Below, piece after piece: positions 26,101 through 37,903 of a stretch of 64,000 nt of DNA. The stretch is from Limnomonas spitsbergensis (taxonomy: Eukaryota > Chlorophyta > Chlorophyceae > Chlamydomonadales): the NCBI GenBank assembly GCA_037349105.1, contig JAYJMM010000035.1:682001-746000 (forward strand), written 5' to 3'. The stretch's first letter is position 1. Each line of letters starts with the position of its first letter. The notes below the pieces were generated by a model that saw only the letters and a list, made by a program, of their open reading frames with translations, was not told the DNA's origin and made no database searches. Made by a program: the position numbers and the translations under genes.

Positions 26101-26266
26101 CGTTTTCACGGCATCTGATATCTGCTGTCCTGCCCGCATTGTGCCGGTCATTAATTGCCTGCTTGAGACCTGTTGCTGTTGCGTGTAAGGCCATTTTGAC
26201 ACCTGCAGCCAGGAGTAATCGAAATAATCCAATGTCCTCGTCCTCCTTCTCCTGGTTGAGCCACTC
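25832..26266 (-). CDS. Possible exon fused into repeat DNA
   Basis: After a CAGCCCAG acceptor-like site (26,267-26,274), the minus strand reads EWLNQEKEDEDIGLFRLLLA and GVKMALHATATGLKQAIND, clearly protein-like. It then continues open into the GCATGC-rich repeat to 25,832. A separate segment just upstream (about 26,275-26,330, other frame) reads QEFIDAEEFFEDTIDAQP. Two exons of an unknown gene, its 3' end overwritten by repeats, would explain this. No family is recognised. Confidence 0.25.
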   Translation of the reverse strand, partial: EWLNQEKEDEDIGLFRLLLAAGVKMALHATATGLKQAINDRHNAGRTADIRCRENDACTLCSSSPRACRYTARMQLLPAGKPAPHSNDNTLPACKAPSRHNLRPAIRIATRMHAVAPHGHDKTLPAYGPASTTAPCLHACTPLA

Positions 26267-26476
26267 CTGGGCTGGGCATCTATGGTGTCTTCAAAGAATT
26301 CCTCCGCATCGATGAACTCTTGCTACTCGATTTCGCCCTGTGGCGCAGTACGTTGCTCGAAGGTGTCTTTTGATGGCCAAACTAACTCCCAACCCTTCAC
26401 TCCTTCGGCGTTTTATGTAGGCGTAGGTGTCCACCTAAAATTGCTTGATCGACTCACGAAGTATGTCAATGCCGGC

Positions 26477-26612
26477 TGAGCGAAGCGCATCAATTCTTTG
26501 GCTGGCTGTCCTACACCCTAAGCGTATGACGTTGGGCGATCTCGAATGTGGTTGTAAGAAATCTGGTATACGTACGGTATTAGATACTTATCTGTCACCG
26601 TAGGAAGGGAAT
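26477..26612 (-). repeat. Right inverted repeat of the 20.6-26.6 kb block
   Basis: Reverse complement of the left copy at 20,598-20,738. Between the copies lie mainly tandem-repeat arrays with no transposase-like frame. The pair may be the ends of one large non-autonomous DNA element, or two independent insertions of a smaller repeat in opposite orientation. Confidence 0.7.
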
Positions 26613-26774
26613 TTTCGGGGTATCGGTGAAGAGGTTTTACAGGGTATGATACGGGTTTGGCCAAAGTAGGGTCGGCCGCACTGATATACTGCGCCCGTTG
26701 CGTGATGCCTAATGGGCATCGCGGCCGGCCGATCTGCGATAGGGTGTCAGCGTCGAGCTTTGAACGGTCGGAAT

Positions 26775-27130
26775 TTGAGCTCAGAATGGTCGGAATAGCA
26801 GAATGGGGGTGGGGGGGGCTGGTACCTATCATAACGTCAGAAATCAGAATGGTCGGAATAGCAGAATGGAGGTGGGAGGGGCTGGTACCTATCAGAACGT
26901 CAGAATGGTCGGAATAGCAGAATTGGGGTGGGAGGGGCTGGTACCTATCAGAACGTCAGAATGGCAGAATGGGGGTGGGAAGGGCTGGTACCTATCAGAA
27001 CTAACGTCAGAACGGTCGGAATAGCAGAATGGGGGTGGGAGGGGTAGGTCCCTATCAGAACGGTCGGAATGGCAGAATGGGGGTGGGAGGGGTAGGTTCC
27101 CAAACAGAACGGTCGGAATAGCAGAATGAA
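26775..27130. repeat. ~57-bp G-rich tandem repeat, about 6 copies
   Basis: Units of TCAGAATGGTCGGAATAGCA followed by GAATGGGGGTGGGAGGGG and CTGGTACCTATCAGAACG repeat with small indels. The plus strand is very G-rich. It is non-coding. Confidence 0.85.
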
Positions 27131-27139
27131 CGGAATGAT

Positions 27140-28050
27140 AGAATCGTCGGAATAACAGAAATGTACGATATCGCTGCAGAATGAGTAAATTTTGGACTGT
27201 AATTCTGCGATTCCGTCTTGGGGGGAATTTATGCGATTCTGGTTATGACTGGGCAGAATTCTACTCAAACCTTGCATATTCTGTTCCAGGGATATTTCCT
27301 CGATTCCGCTGTTCAACAGAATTTCCGGTCTTCCGCTGCTTGCTTATGGACTTCTGTTGCTGCTGTGTTGACTGAATGCGGTGCGTGCGTGGAGGTTGTG
27401 TGGGCTGTGCATGTCGGGGAGACGGGTGTTGCTTGAGCGATAGTGTCTGGCTGCTGCTGGTCTGTGGATGTTTGAATGACAAGAGTGCATGTCGCTCATT
27501 CGGACCGGTATTTGCACAACCTGGACTGGGAAGGCGAGCGAAAAGATTGTGGCCCCCCTTATACACACAACTGCACAAGTGGCATTGGAATGCAGTCCTA
27601 GCACCCCTGTCTATGGCCCTGCTCTGTCTATAAATTCTGGAAATGAAGGTTGAATACAAGGGAAACCCAGGGCCTGCATAAAACGGGCAGTGAGTCATGT
27701 AAAGTCCATCCTCCCTTGATTCAAGGTTGCAGCATTTGCATTCGGTATACTTTGTGTTGACATCATTTCAATTCCTGAACTTAATTCGGAGCAATTACTC
27801 GTGCTTTGCATGGCAAATGCTGCATTGTGTGCACACCATTCTGCATGTGGGCAGTTGGTCTCTCGCGCGGCTAAAATTACCTTCCTGCTCAAAGTCACCC
27901 ATTGCAAGTTATCGTGCGGATGAGGCCAGTCTCAAGCAGGGCTGAGGTCATCTCCCTGGTAGCATCTCGCTCGGCTGCGCTCAGCATTGATGACTGACTC
28001 AACCTTAGACTCATGTTATCCATGTTCTAAATGCATCGATGAAGTGTAGA
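27140..28050. other. No convincing gene
   Basis: This stretch lies 3' of the minus-strand extracellular-protein gene. Short open frames exist on both strands without domain or splice support. I see no TTACA (a TGTAA poly(A)-type signal on the minus strand) close to the stop at 28,051, so the gene's 3' end remains uncertain. Confidence 0.4.
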
Positions 28051-31000
28051 TCAAGTGTAGTAGTCTGCCATGACTTGGATTGTCGCATCGATGGAGCTGA
28101 AAATACGTCCTCCTGCAATGAGGTTGCGATAGCCGAGCAAGAGACCCGCCAGGTCCAGATGCGTCTTGTTTAGGAGCGCCATCTGGTCCTTCAATACCAC
28201 GTTTGCGTTGTAGAAGTAGCTGGTGCCTTCAGGCAAGTCGCGAAGGCGGGCCCCGGTGTTCTGACATAGGTTCAATGTTTCTGCGGCACCCTGGCCTTGG
28301 CATGGTAAGGCCGAGCTGTTTGCATAGGCCTGCCAGACTGATGAGGTTCTACGCACGCATGGGTTAAGGGGTTGGGAATGGATGGATGGGCGCAAAAAAG
28401 GGAAGAGCGGGTCTTCAAGAACGTATGTAAAAGAGAGTCCAACAGGGGGATGGCTCATAAAAAATGATTCGGCGTTTAGGGTTATAGGGTTCAGGCCACT
28501 CAGTTTCATTCTTTACCTCAGGCTCAGGCAGCCTCTGCGCCCCCCACCGGATCCCCCCCTGTGCCACCCCCCCTCCCACTGGGCCCCTCTCATGGGAGCC
28601 CCCTGTTGCGTCCACCCTGCCTCACCCCCAGCCTGAGCTGCATGACCTCCATGCCAAATGCGGCCTGCGGCTGCATTTGCCATGCAACTCCTCCCCATGC
28701 TCCATATCACCAATCTTGGGCCACAGAAGTCATTTAGTAATAAAAGGAACCACCTAAGCCTTCCCTACATGGCTCTCTAGTAGCATTTCAGGGGGGGCCT
28801 AGGGTGAGAGGGGTGGGGCAGAACCCCCTCCCATGTGCCCCCTGGTTGCGCACCTGTAGTACTTCAGGATGCCATAAATGCGGGAATCCATCGCCGAAAG
28901 TCCGATAGCTGACCGGCCGGCCGCTGTCACTGATAAGACCCCATCCACGATTGGCATGCCAGAGCTGGTCAGGACAGGGCTGTAGTATCCTCTCAAGTAC
29001 ACACTGCGCGAGGGAGAGGCAGACCAAGGGGGGGACGGACTTGAGGAGAGGGCAGGGGTGAGGGTTTGGGGGGCAAAGGGGGAAGAGACCAAATTGGGGC
29101 TTGAATACTTGCAGTATATTTGTGCATGTACACTCTGAGCTAAGGGGGCGATGGGTAGGGATGAGAGACGCAGAAGAGGGCAGGGGTGTGGGATTGGGGG
29201 CCCATGGGGGAAGAATGGCTCGAGGGAGCACTACACTAATTATTTTAGCGTGCTTTAGCTACAATTCGGCTACATCACGGCCTACGGCCATGGGGGCCTG
29301 GTGCAGCAAGCCCTACTGCTGGGGCCACCAGCCATAGGCCGGTCAAGGTTTGGTCCCAATCGGCCCAGTTGGCCGCCAGGCTGACCCCCATCAGATCAAG
29401 GCGCTTTGGCGCGCACTGAAATAAACACCGGAGTACTCTTATAGTAGAATCCAGTTATGTTGCCACCAAGCACCAGGTTGAAGGGTTTAAAGGGGGCAAG
29501 GTTGGAGGCTAATTGGAAAGCTGGAAGAAGACTACATTATAAAGTCAGGTCTCACACTGGGTACAGCGTTCAGGGAGGCACGCTGCGGATCAGGGCTGGG
29601 GGACTGGGGGGCAAGTGTGTGTGATTACAGTCAAGTAGACACTGGGCAGTGTCCGTCAAGGGAGAGAGGGTGCAGGAGAGGGGCTGAGGGGTGGGCAAAT
29701 AAACATGAAGCCCACACCAAGGCATATGGGGGCAAATAACTCTGACACACCAAGTGTGGTCTATGGCGGCTGGGCGTGGGCAGCACACCCCTCACAATCC
29801 ACCCCCTGTCTACACCTCGACAGCATACACATCAGCATTCCAGACGTAAACAGCGTGGCTGATATAAACTGGTACATCACACATCAGAGCCACTATCCAG
29901 CACGTGAGGGTAAAGACCCCCCCCCCCGTATTTTCCTGACTCTGTAGACTTGCATGCTCCGTCACATCTCTACCCTGACGAATGGTAATGGCGAGGACGA
30001 GGCCTCGGCCTACGCCGCGCTGTTTCCCTAACTCTCACGCCCCTACGGGTCGCGCAGTCTTCTTCCTTTCTTTCTACCCAAACTATTGCGACGATGTGGT
30101 CCTGAGGCTTCCCTCCCCTTCACATGCCCTCTCACGTCTCAACCCTGGTGATGGGGACGGTATAGTAGAGAGGCGACCCTCCCGACGCCGGCAAGTATTG
30201 CACGGTGATCAACTGCCCAGCCACAATCGTCTCCATCACAGCCACGGTGTACGGCGGCGACTGCGCGCTCGCGTTAGCAAAGGCGACGGGTGCCAGAGCC
30301 AAGAACATGAAGTGCTCAGGGGTGGCTCTGCAGAGGCACAGGTAGTAGTGTAAGGGGAATGTGTAAGGAGCGTGTGGAGTGTTGGGAATGTGCTAGGAAG
30401 GTTCGGGTGAGGGGCGCGTATGGCAGATGTAGGAAAGGTGCAAGAAAGGTGAGGGTGGAGGGTTATAGAAGCTGAAGCAGCATGGTGAGGGTGTAGGGAA
30501 GCCGTGCGGAGGGCGCAGCAGTGTTAAGTCTGACACACATCAAAAGATGTTCCCTTCTGTTCCCTATCATTCGACTACCAGCAGGAGTGAGTCCAGGTTT
30601 TGCTTGGGCCTCCGCGGCCTACCACAGGTGGCCTGACGGTGCACTTAGTTCGGACTAAAACAAGCACTAAACGAGTCACTGGCAACCAACTGCCAGTTAT
30701 AAGCCAGGTACATGGTATCAGACCAACATCCTGAAGTGTGTGTGATTGCACGTGTGTGTGGGGGGGAAGCTGTTCTATACACGCATGCTCCCGAGCTGCT
30801 GGGGAGCTGTAAGGAAGCTGTGGAAAGCTCCCACCACCCTGGAACCCACCTGAAGAACTTCTCGTCTCCGCTTGGCAGCAAGTAGTGTAGGGATATGAAA
30901 GGCCACTGGGTGGGGTTGCTGGCGTGGATATTGTCGCTGCGCAGGGGTTTTGAGGGCAGTCAGGAGAGGGGTGTCATTTGGTCAGTGGTACGCGTGATTG

Positions 31001-34000
31001 GATTGGATAGGGTGCATGCTATCCACGGGAGGGAATCAAGTACCTGCTCGGTAGTGTACCCCTCTTTTGCTGAAGGGGGGTCCTTGGGGCCCGTCAGGCG
31101 CAACTCAGGTCCTCCGCCCCAGCCGACGCGGACGTAACGGCGGTTGGTTAAGGGCTGAAGGCCTGCACTTCCCTTAGTTTCTCCCATGACTCTGCTTTGT
31201 GTCCCACACTGGTGCCTCGGTGATTTTTGTATGTAAGATCTTTCCTTGGTCCGCCCGGAGGGTGGGTGGAGTCAGGTGTTTGTCTCTTTGGCGTGTTGAC
31301 TCCCTTTCGTCTGTCAGCCCATCGGTATTGCCACAATTTCCAAAGTTTTGCCCAACTGTGATGGTAGTTCCCCCTTACAGCTTCTAGCCCGCCCCCGCCC
31401 CCGCCCCTACCCCGCCCCAGAACAACCCTGCTCCACTCAGACCATCCCCACCCTCAGCTCCCCCCAAACCATAAGCCCTTCACCCCAGAATGCCTTGGCT
31501 ACCTCGTTGCTGGCAACTCCGGACAACCCTGGACTGCTATGACACTCACCCCCCCTTGTTCAAACGCCACACCCTAACCACCCTACAGTGGACACACACT
31601 CACATGCAGCAATAGACGTCACAAAACCCAGGGTGTGGAACACGCACACGCTGTGGTACTCACCACAGAGTCCAGGTTGTAGTACTATCACATATTGTAA
31701 GTAAGAGAACCCTTGATGTAGTACACTCACAGGCTGTAGTACACGCCACAGAACCCGGGCTGTCCGGCACCGTCGGTTGCATCCAGCGGTGGGAGCAGGC
31801 ACTCGATGGTGTCGCCAATGAGCACGTCCTGCCACTCGACGCTCTCCAGCACATTGGTCAGGGGATTAACGCGGCGCACGATGCCGTCGGCAGGGTAGCA
31901 TGCACCGGCGCTCGCTGCATAGAGAAAAGTGTGTGCATGGTATAAATTGGTATAAAATTTGCATTGCGATGTTGCGCCTCAGTCTCCCTAAATAGTTGTG
32001 GGCCTATGGTATGAGGTGTACAGTATAGGACCACAATGGCAGCTGACAGAAACCAAGGGTTCAGGGGACAGGGGCATAGCGGGGTGCTTCACGGTAGCCC
32101 GGGTTTAGTAGGGTTCAGCTACGCATCAGCTACACTCCAGTCTCTGGCCGGAGGCTGCAGGTGTGGCCAGGCTCGCAGACTGGGCCTTGAGACGGAGGCT
32201 AATCAAGGTTGGAGGGCACTCGGGCCTTCAATAGCCGCCGGGCGGCCTTCCAAAGCTTCCAGAGGTGGTCTGACAGGACCCAGTACCGACTTCAACAAAA
32301 ATTGATGCAGGGAGGAAGTTTAGGATGGGACTGATGGCATTTATAGTATGGGTCGTGGTCGGGAGCAGCCCCAGATCCTCACTGATACTGTTTAAATTTG
32401 TCGGTATTGGGTACTAACGGAACCTCCTATGCAGGCCGCCCTTCAGCCCGCTTAAGGCCGGATTGACCCCCAGCCTAGGCTAAGCCTCCGTCTGCCCATC
32501 CTAGTTTAGGGTTTAGGGCCAACCTAAACCCTAAGCCCTAATCCGGAGGCACAAGCAGCATGCCTGGCCGTGCCAGCAGGGGCCTCCAGCCAGAGGCCCG
32601 AGTGTAGCTGAATTAAAGCTGGGCATCACTGACAAACCTTACACCACTCACCAACAGTAATAGAAAGGGTGCAGCTTGTTGTTGCAGAGGTTGCGCTCTT
32701 TCCTTTGACAGTGTAAGTAGTTTTAATTTTTGTAGTAGTTGGAGTCCCACTGATGACACCGGAGGCTGAGCTGATCGACAGGCCCGCGGGGAGGGCCGGT
32801 GTGATGCTGTAGCTCACTATGGCGCCTCCCGAGTTCGTTGGCGTGTTATTTACGATGGGCACATTGTTTTTTGTGTACGTTATACTGGGGGACGAGTACA
32901 CAAGATTAAAGGGCCCTGCACATTTAGAGAGAAGGTTTTGAGTGCAGGGTTAAGGGTTTAGGGGCCCTGCACATGCAGAGAGACACTTGCAAGTGCAGGG
33001 TTTAGGGTTTAGGGGCCCTGCACATGCAGAGAGACACTTGCAAGTGCAGGGTTCAGGGTTTAGGGGCCTTGCACATGCAGAGAGACACTTGCAAGTGCAG
33101 GGTTTAGGGTTTAGGGGCCCTGCACATGCAGAGAGACACTTGCAAGTGCAGGGTTTAGGGTTTAGGGGCCCTGCACATGCAGAGAGACACTTGCAAGTGC
33201 AGGGTTCAGGGTTTAGGGGCCTTGCACATGCAGAGAGACACTTGTAAGTGCAGGGTTAAGGGTTTAGGGGCCTTGCACATGCAGAGAGACACTGGCAAGT
33301 GCAGGGTTCAGGGTTTAGGGGCCTTGCACATGCAGCGAGACACTTGCAAGTGCAGGGTTTAGGGTTTAGGGGCCTTGCACATGCAGAGAGACACTTGCAA
33401 GTGCAGGGTTTAGGGTTTAGGGGCCCTGTACATGCAGAGAGACACTTGTAAGTGCAGGGTTTAGGGTTTAGGGGCCTTGCACATGCAGAGAGACACTTGT
33501 AAGTGCAGGGTTCAGGGTTTAGGGGCCCTGCACATGCAGAGAGACACTTGCAAGTGCAGGGTTCAGGGTTTAGGGGCCTTGCACATGCAGAGAGACACTT
33601 GTAAGTGCAGGGTTCAGGGTTTAGGGGCCCTGCACATGCAGAGAGACACTTGCAAGTGCAGGGTTCAGGGTTTAGGGGCCCTGCACATGCAGAGAGACAC
33701 TTGCAAGTGCAGGGTTCAGGGTTTAGGGGCCTTGCACATGCAGAGAGACACTTGCAAGTGCAGGGTTAAGGGTTTAGGGGCCCTGCACATACAGAGAGAC
33801 ACTTGCAAGTGCAGGGTTTAGGGTTTAGGGGCCCTGCACATGCAGAGAGACACTTGCAAGTGCAGGGTTCAGGGTTTAGGGGCCTTGCACATGCAGAGAG
33901 ACACTTGCAAGTGCAGGGTTTAGGGTTTAGGGGCCCTGCACATGCAGAGAGACACTTGCAAGTGCAGGGTTTAGGGTTTAGGGGCCCTGCACATACAGAG

Positions 34001-36286
34001 AGACACTTGTAAGTGCAGGGTTTAGGGTTTAGGGGCCCTGTACATGCAGAGAGACACTTGCAAGTGCAGGGTTTAGGGTTTAGGGGCCTTGCACATGCAG
34101 AGAGACACTTGTAAGTGCAGGGTTCAGGGTTTAGGGGCCCTGCACATGCAGAGAGACACTTGCAAGTGCAGGGTTTAGGGTTTAGGGGCCTTGCACATGC
34201 AGAGAGACACTTGTAAGTGCAAGGTTAAGGGTTTAGGGGCCCTGCACATGCAGAGAGACACTTGCAAGTGCAGGGTTTAGGGTTTAGGGGCCCTGCACAT
34301 GCAGAGAGACACTTGCAAGTGCAGGGTTCAGGGTTTAGGGGCCTTGCACATGCAGAGAGACACTTGCAAGTGCAGGGTTTAGGGTTTAGGGGCCCTGCAC
34401 ATGCAGAGAGACACTTGCAAGTGCAGGGTTTAGGGTTTAGGGGCCCTGCACATGCAGAGAGACACTTGCAAGTGCAGGGTTCAGGGTTTAGGGGCCTTGC
34501 ACATGCAGAGAGACACTTGTAAGTGCAGGGTTAAGGGTTTAGGGGCCTTGCACATGCAGAGAGACACTGGCAAGTGCAGGGTTCAGGGTTTAGGGGCCTT
34601 GCACATGCAGCGAGACACTTGCAAGTGCAGGGGGGGGGAGGTGCACCCTGGGACTGGGAGGGGGGAAGGTGCACCGTAAGAGGGGAACCAAGGAGGAGGG
34701 GAGAACTTGGGTGGTGACCAGGGGCCAGTGCATTTTAAAGGTAGCAAGAGCCGGAGTTGATGTGAGCATGTACAGGCGTACCCTGTGTATCGGGAAGACA
34801 ACAGAAGAAGGAGGAGGAGATCATTTCATCGGAAAGATAAGACCGCGCAGTGTAGTGCACTCTTGCGCCCCCACCGGTCTGCCTCTCATCATACGCAGCT
34901 CGGGTCCTCTTACAATCAAAGTGATAGCAACCACAAACAGCAACCCCTGAACTCACCAACAGAAGGAGATGGGCTGGGAGATGGGGAGGGAGAAGGGGAG
35001 GGAGATGGGGAGGGAGAAGGGGAGGGAGAAGGGGAGGGAGATGGGGAGGGGGAAGGGGAGGGAGATGGGGAGGGGGAAGGGGAGGGAGAAGGGGAGGGGG
35101 AAGGGGAGGGAGAAGGGGAGGGGGAAGGGGAGGGAGATGGGGAGGGGGAAGGGGAAGGGGAGGGAGATGGGGAGGGGGAAGGGGAGGGAGATGGGGAGGG
35201 GGAAGGGGAGGGAGAAGGGGGGAGGGGGGGAGAAAACATAAAGGAGGGAGGATGTGGCGGAGAAGGGGGGGGTAGCGGAGGGGTCGGGGGAGAGGGTGAT
35301 ACGGGAGGGATGGGTGGTGGAGAGGGCTCTGGTGGGGAAGGATATGGAGAGGGGGGAGAGGGAGTTGGTGGTTGGGGAGTGGGGGGAAGGGGGAGCGGGG
35401 GCAAGGGACTGGGAAAGGATGGGGGGGAGGTAGGGGGCGAAGGGGAGACGAGGAACGGGGGCGGGCTTTGGGGTGGTGGGGCGGGGTTGATCCATCCAGG
35501 TGGGTTAGGTGAAGGCGACGGCGGGCTTGGCATTGGCGGGGGAGCAGGAGGGAACGGGGGAGGGGGGAAAGGGGGCTGCTCGTTGATGCGTTCACCGAAG
35601 AGTGATGATGCTCTGAAGGTGTTGAACGCATGGTAGCTTAGCCACTTGTCGCCAAACCATCTTGTGTAGGTCCAAAACGTGATGGGCAGGCAGGTGAGGG
35701 GCGTGTTGGGGGCCAGAATGCTGAAGGCGGGGCAGGTGTATGTCGTCCAGTACAATAGCGGGTTGAAATCGGGATTCACTCTGGCATTGACGCTGCCGGC
35801 GAAGTTCAGCGACGCTTCGGCGTCAAACACAACCGCGACATAGTCTGTGCTTGTGAAGGTACCTGTGGGCCACGATCCAGCTCTCACATCTGCCATGAAG
35901 ATGGAGGCATTGGGCGTGTTGGTTGCGGCGGTTGGGACCTGGAACACTCGTGCCAAGGCATCGCTCAAGTCGACCAAGAAGGCTGTCGTCAGGTTGTTGT
36001 TCACCAAGGCGGAGTAGCTAGCGTTCACCGTCAGCCTATAACGCATGGTGGTGTTGGATGACGTGTACACCGCGGGGAGGACGGAGGTGTTCAGGGAGAC
36101 GACGAGGTTGCGGGTGACGCCCAGTTCGGAAACCACGTTGCTTGGCGGGGAAGGTGGGGCCGGAGAGCGGGGCGAGGGGGGGGCAAGAGGCGATTGCGAG
36201 CAGGTGGGTGCCGCAGCCAGCAACAGCCAACAGCTCAGGAGCAGCGTTGCCGCCGACTTGTGAATCTTGTGAGCATGCGTTTCCAT
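28051..36286 (-). CDS. Secreted modular cell-wall/ECM protein: Pro/Ser-rich HRGP, He_PIG domain, Cache-like segment
   Basis: Exons proposed (5' to 3'): 36,286-34,957; 32,915-32,652; 31,914-31,731; 31,162-31,044; 30,936-30,850; 30,327-30,144; 29,935-29,816; 29,520-29,417; 29,003-28,854; 28,714-28,626; 28,337-28,051. Exon 1 has a signal peptide ([19 protein letters not shown]), a ~200-residue Asn-rich globular domain and a long Pro-rich/(SP)n tract. Exon 2 is a He_PIG-type Ig-like domain ([20 protein letters not shown]). Exon 9 ([20 protein letters not shown]...) resembles a Cache domain. Reading phases agree for exons 1-2-3, 5-6-7 and 9-10-11. Joins 3-4, 4-5, 7-8 and 8-9 do not fit as drawn, so exons may be missing or shifted. 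The last exon ends [16 protein letters not shown] with no membrane anchor seen. The likely role is an extracellular matrix or wall glycoprotein; (SP)n tracts are targets for prolyl hydroxylation and glycosylation. Sure of exons 1-3, 6, 9 and 11; the full model is tentative. Confidence 0.65.
32930..34633. repeat. 51-bp intronic minisatellite, about 33 copies, with TTTAGGG motifs
   Basis: The period is exactly 51 bp (for example GGGGCCCTGCACATGCAGAG begins at 33,012 and its next copy 51 bp later). Each unit carries GTTTAGGGTTTAGGGG, two plant-type telomere-like heptamers, and the palindrome CACTTGCAAGTG. The array fills the intron between exon 1 and exon 2 of the minus-strand extracellular-protein gene. 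On the transcribed strand each unit contains TCTCTCTGCATGTGCAG then GGCC, closely resembling the true exon 2 acceptor at 32,916. Open frames of 60-115 codons on the plus strand follow from the 17-codon period. Confidence 0.95.
34970..35240. repeat. Polypurine/(Ser-Pro)n coding microsatellite
   Basis: The plus strand is almost pure purine (GGGGAGGGAGAAGGGGAGGG and GGGGAGGGAGATGGGG units), about 270 bp. On the minus strand it encodes the uninterrupted SPSPSP tract of exon 1. Such tracts are prone to triplex or G-quadruplex formation and to length change. Purine richness continues more irregularly to about 35,580. Confidence 0.9.
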
Positions 36287-36748
36287 CTATCGTTAGCGCA
36301 CGGCGAATCAGGTTAAGTCAGAACGAACCAAGGGGCGGGGAGAGGCGTGTAAAGGCCACACAAGGTGAGAAGGGGCGATGGGGGAGGGGGGTGGGGGCGA
36401 ATGGGCGGGGACACAAATACATACAGGGCAAACTCTAGCACTCGAGGGGGGGGTGGAACTTGGGCATTCTTTCCATCGACAGTTCTTTCGATGTCACTCT
36501 GCTCTTCATTGTGAGTTCAGGACCGAAAGCACTTAAATACCTTGGATATGTTAGAATGGGCTCCACGGCGGAAAAAGCACTCTGGACAGCAGCCTAAAGG
36601 TTTCACATTCAGCGAGGTGGCTAAAAATGCGACATATAGTGTAGGCATTGACGGTGGTATTAGTTTGTCAACTCTCAATAAGTGACCAGTGCGTAATCGG
36701 TGCGTAGTGTGAGCGCCGAAAAAGTCTTAGATTTGCGTAGCTAGCTTA

Positions 36749-37421
36749 GACCGTGTTTCCACTGGCGATTCCTCATCCAACCGACTCGGATTAAGGACGC
36801 TGGAGGAGGCAACCGACGGCAACCGACGCGGATTAAGGACGGATTAAGCCTCCGAAAAAAGAATAGCTTAATCCTCGTCGAGGACCAGGATTAGCTTAAT
36901 CCGAAAGTTGGTTGCCTACTTGGTCACTATGCGCTCACAACGCTAAATATCTTTGAATCGTATCGCCGCTATTTTACTTGTCTGATAGAAACCAGAGGCG
37001 GCACTTGTGGTGCGGAGATCGCAAAGGTGCATCATCAGTGCGTAATCGGTGCATAATGGATGGCGGCAGCGCACCAGGCCTGTGTTTTACAACGCGAACG
37101 GACTAGTTCCCGCGTTTGAGTAGTTTCCTTCTGGATTTGCGCAAAAGCTTAGTCGTGTAAGCATGTGGCGCCATTGCTATGGCATGTTGCACCATTGTGC
37201 AGACTTTCGACCGCTTGATGTCGCCATGCAAGAGGATTCGTTCCATTTCAGGTCCGATCTGGATCCTGTTGGGGCAGCGCTACAGCTGGCTGTAGCATTT
37301 CTTCGTTGGTTCCAGTCCGATTTCAGTGGAAACACCAAACGGATTAAGGAATTCTTCGCGACCAACTGCATTTCAACCAACCCCGATTTAGGAATCCAAA
37401 ATCGCCAGTGGAAACACAGCC
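36749..37421. mobile_element. MITE 1, PIF/Harbinger-like (673 bp)
   Basis: The left end GACCGTGTTTCCACTGGCGA and the right end (reverse complement GGCTGTGTTTCCACTGGCGA) form terminal inverted repeats, and both ends are flanked by TTA (36,746-36,748 and 37,422-37,424). A 3-bp TTA/TWA target duplication is characteristic of PIF/Harbinger elements. No transposase is encoded, so it is non-autonomous. Confidence 0.7.
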
Positions 37422-37424
37422 TTA

Positions 37425-37903
37425 GGGGGTGTTTCCATTGGCGCCTTATACCAGCGCGGTTGGAATCCGGTTGCTCGCGATCGTGATTTTTTCAAGCCTT
37501 ATTCCAAAACTGTTTCCATTGAAATCCAGGAAGTTGACAGCGAACTTCCTGCTGCCAGAGGTCTGATCTAGGGGCGCCGAGACGTTCTGCGACGATTCGT
37601 GACCTCGGAACCACAAGTGTCGCTGCTTATTTCGATCTGGCTATAGAAATGGCGTCTTTAATGCCGAACGATCTTTCGCGCTGAGATGGTTCCTTAAACC
37701 AAGAGGCAACCAACTCACAGAATAGCCTATACCTGGCAAATGAGATGGTATAGGCAATTCTTTTTTGCGTGGTTTCGGCTTCGTACAAAGGGTTCGTACA
37801 AAGGCCTATTCTGGCCTATTCCGTGTCGGTTTGCGGCAGCTGGGTCGAAATTGGGCCTTATTCTGTGTCGGTTGCCCGACAGAATAGCAATGGAAACACG
37901 ACC
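37425..37903. mobile_element. MITE 2, PIF/Harbinger-like (479 bp), abutting MITE 1
   Basis: The left end GGGGGTGTTTCCATTGGCG and the right end (reverse complement GGTCGTGTTTCCATTGCTATT) share the GTGTTTCCAYTG core with MITE 1. Flanking TTA occurs at 37,422-37,424 and 37,904-37,906. The left TTA is shared with MITE 1, so one element may have inserted at the edge of the other. The interior has no coding sequence. Confidence 0.65.

Noticed and set aside
30160..30350. Plus-strand exon reading [20 protein letters not shown]
   Set aside because: The minus strand of the same segment ([19 protein letters not shown]) has a CTCTGCAG acceptor and joins in phase to the upstream exon of the extracellular-protein gene, so the plus-strand reading is taken as a shadow.
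32930..34633. Interstitial telomere
   Set aside because: TTTAGGG occurs only as two copies inside each 51-bp unit, not as a continuous telomeric run; it is better explained as an intronic minisatellite.
34785..35636. Plus-strand Glu/Gly-rich protein of 283 codons
   Set aside because: It is the complement of the Ser-Pro-coding exon, which has a signal peptide, a splice donor and a downstream exon in phase.
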